Part shown: one piece after another, positions 12,630-13,734 of the stretch
Numbering within the stretch: position 1 is the stretch's first letter
Layout of the letters: each line of letters opens with the position of its first letter
Assembly: GCA_016190785.1 (NCBI GenBank)
Contig: JACPPX010000111.1
Location: 1 to 13,734 of the forward strand
Length of the DNA: 13,734 bases
From: Chloroflexota bacterium
GTDB lineage: Bacteria > Chloroflexota > Anaerolineae > UBA7937 > JACPPX01
Direction of reading: 5' to 3'
Notes under the pieces: generated by a model
Told to the model about the DNA's origin: nothing
The model's database searches: none
The model's input: the letters and a program-made list of their open reading frames with translations, nothing else
Made by a program: the position numbers and the translations under genes

Positions 12630-13734
12630 CTATTTGGCCTCTTCCATCCCCCAGGGCGTGGCGTAGATGGCAATATTCTCTTCCCCTGCTTCCCGGATCC
12701 AGAGGGAGGTGGAGACCCAGACCAAGCGAAGATTGGGATGGTTGGCGATTTGGGGGTACCAGGAGGGGAAGAAGACAAAGTAATCTACCTTCTTCTCCTC
12801 TAGGTAGGTAAGGAGCCGTTCCTCATCGCGGATGAAAGGTATCACCCCCGGGGTGATAAGTCCGGCGGTATCTACTAGTCTTCGCTCTGCAAAGTAGCCC
12901 AGGGCCCCAATATCGTGGGCGGCGACCACGGCCTGAGGGGGGGTGTTTTGCTGTATCCAGCTCGCGGCGGCCACCATCTCGGTTTCGATGATCCGTACAT
13001 CAATACCATAGGCTATGCCCCCCCTTACCCAGAAGATAAAAACTAGGGTGGCGGCAGCCCAAAATATTGTTTGGCGCAAAATCCAAGGGGCAGTAGAGAA
13101 GAGCCTCCATGAGCCCCACAGCCCGAGAAGTATAAAGAAGGGAACGCTAGGCATAAGGTAACGGCCATGCTGATAAGTAAGGGGTAGGTAGATAGTATAG
13201 GCTAGGAGGAGAGATGCCCACCAGGCCAGGAGCAACAGCCTGCCTCGCTCCGGGGGCTCCCTCCGTTTCATTTGCCACAACCCCCAGAGGAATCCAGGGA
13301 TAAGCAGTATTTGCCCTCCCACCAGGGTGACCCCCATCACCTCGAAAGGTCTTTGCCACCAAGGACTGAAAGAGTCCTGATATTCGAGATGCTTGGCATA
13401 GAAGGTATTAGGAAGAGGACTGCCGGCTACAAGCAAATGGAAGACGAGGTAGGGGATGAGGAGGAGGGCAAAACCGGCAATGAGCTCCAACATCCTCTTT
13501 TGGATGGCAGCGTTTATCTTGATGTAGTACAGGCCGAGAAGAAGGATAAGGATTGCTCCCTCGGGTCGGGTGAGGGTTAATAATCCACCCCCCAATCCGA
13601 TCCAGAATAGCCGTACTCCGGCAAAATAGCGTTCCAGGACCAGGATAGATAGGACGGTGAAAAGCAGGATCTCCATTCCGGAAAAGGCCGCCCAATTGAG
13701 GTGCCATTCTAAGAGCAAGAAGGTTGCGAAGGAG
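12630..13734 (-). CDS. Polytopic membrane glycosyltransferase (GT-C-like), 3' part
   Basis: The visible C-terminal 367 or so codons of a multi-pass membrane protein; the frame is open to the right edge, so the true start lies outside the window. About seven hydrophobic helices are visible. Between them lie HLNWAAFSGMEILLFT, the LTRPEGAILILLLG loop and the GSPLPNTFYAKHLE loop, a pattern I associate with GT-C-type lipid-linked sugar transferases (ArnT/AftB-like). The last 110 or so residues form a soluble domain, probably extracytoplasmic, with WIQQNTPPQAVVAAHDIGAL and a VDTAGLITP segment common in this group. It probably transfers a sugar from a polyprenyl-phosphate donor outside the cytoplasmic membrane; donor and acceptor are unknown. 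A new promoter follows its stop. Confidence 0.75.
   Translation of the reverse strand, partial: SFATFLLLEWHLNWAAFSGMEILLFTVLSILVLERYFAGVRLFWIGLGGGLLTLTRPEGAILILLLGLYYIKINAAIQKRMLELIAGFALLLIPYLVFHLLVAGSPLPNTFYAKHLEYQDSFSPWWQRPFEVMGVTLVGGQILLIPGFLWGLWQMKRREPPERGRLLLLAWWASLLLAYTIYLPLTYQHGRYLMPSVPFFILLGLWGSWRLFSTAPWILRQTIFWAAATLVFIFWVRGGIAYGIDVRIIETEMVAAASWIQQNTPPQAVVAAHDIGALGYFAERRLVDTAGLITPGVIPFIRDEERLLTYLEEKKVDYFVFFPSWYPQIANHPNLRLVWVSTSLWIREAGEENIAIYATPWGMEEAK

Noticed and set aside
1..13734. Mobile elements, phage genes, tRNA or rRNA genes
   Set aside because: No transposase or integrase motif, no long terminal inverted repeats and no tRNA or rRNA-like stretch was seen on either strand.

Overview
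The window reads as a chromosomal segment of a free-living bacterium with moderately high G+C. Both the gene set and the gene order point to a Chloroflexota-like or other monoderm lineage: a Tad (Flp) pilus cluster without a secretin, a CpaE/TadZ protein with an N-terminal receiver domain, a DUF192 gene just after tadC, and a soluble DegS-like kinase. The phylum is an inference from gene content; no rRNA or marker gene is present.

Layout. One plus-strand gene, a family 2 glycosyltransferase (26-772), converges on a long minus-strand block that fills the rest of the window. Read in the direction of transcription (high to low coordinates) that block holds: the 3' part of a polytopic membrane glycosyltransferase (12630-13734, cut by the window edge); a NarL/LuxR response regulator and a soluble DegS-like histidine kinase (12580-10797); a Flp prepilin, two TadE-like pseudopilins and a TadG-like protein with a beta-helix-like C-terminal part (10557-8058); then cpaB/rcpC, receiver-cpaE/tadZ, tadA/cpaF, tadB and tadC (7846-2386); and finally DUF192, ComF-type phosphoribosyltransferase and low-molecular-weight phosphatase genes (2348-807).

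Transcription model. Three sigma-70-like promoters with exact 17-bp spacers can be read by eye. One lies before the response regulator (12599-12627), one before flp (10646-10674), and one before cpaB (7892-7920). The cpaB promoter overlaps a hairpin plus U-tract terminator that closes the flp-tadE-tadE-tadG unit. This splits the locus into a regulatory unit, a pilin/structural unit and an assembly-machine unit, so pilin can be made in excess of machine. A perfect 13-bp stem between flp and the first tadE could further raise the flp message over the downstream minor pilins.

How the parts work together. TadA (ATPase), TadB and TadC (inner-membrane platform) polymerise Flp; the TadE proteins and TadG are minor components; CpaB and CpaE/TadZ help place and assemble the machine. 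The two-component pair next to the cluster is a plausible regulator of flp, and the intact receiver domain on CpaE could add post-translational control. No prepilin peptidase and no outer-membrane secretin lie in the window. I see no CRISPR array, tRNA, rRNA, transposase or phage gene. No intergenic stretch exceeds 300 bases; the two largest (7847-8057 and 10585-10796) are described below.
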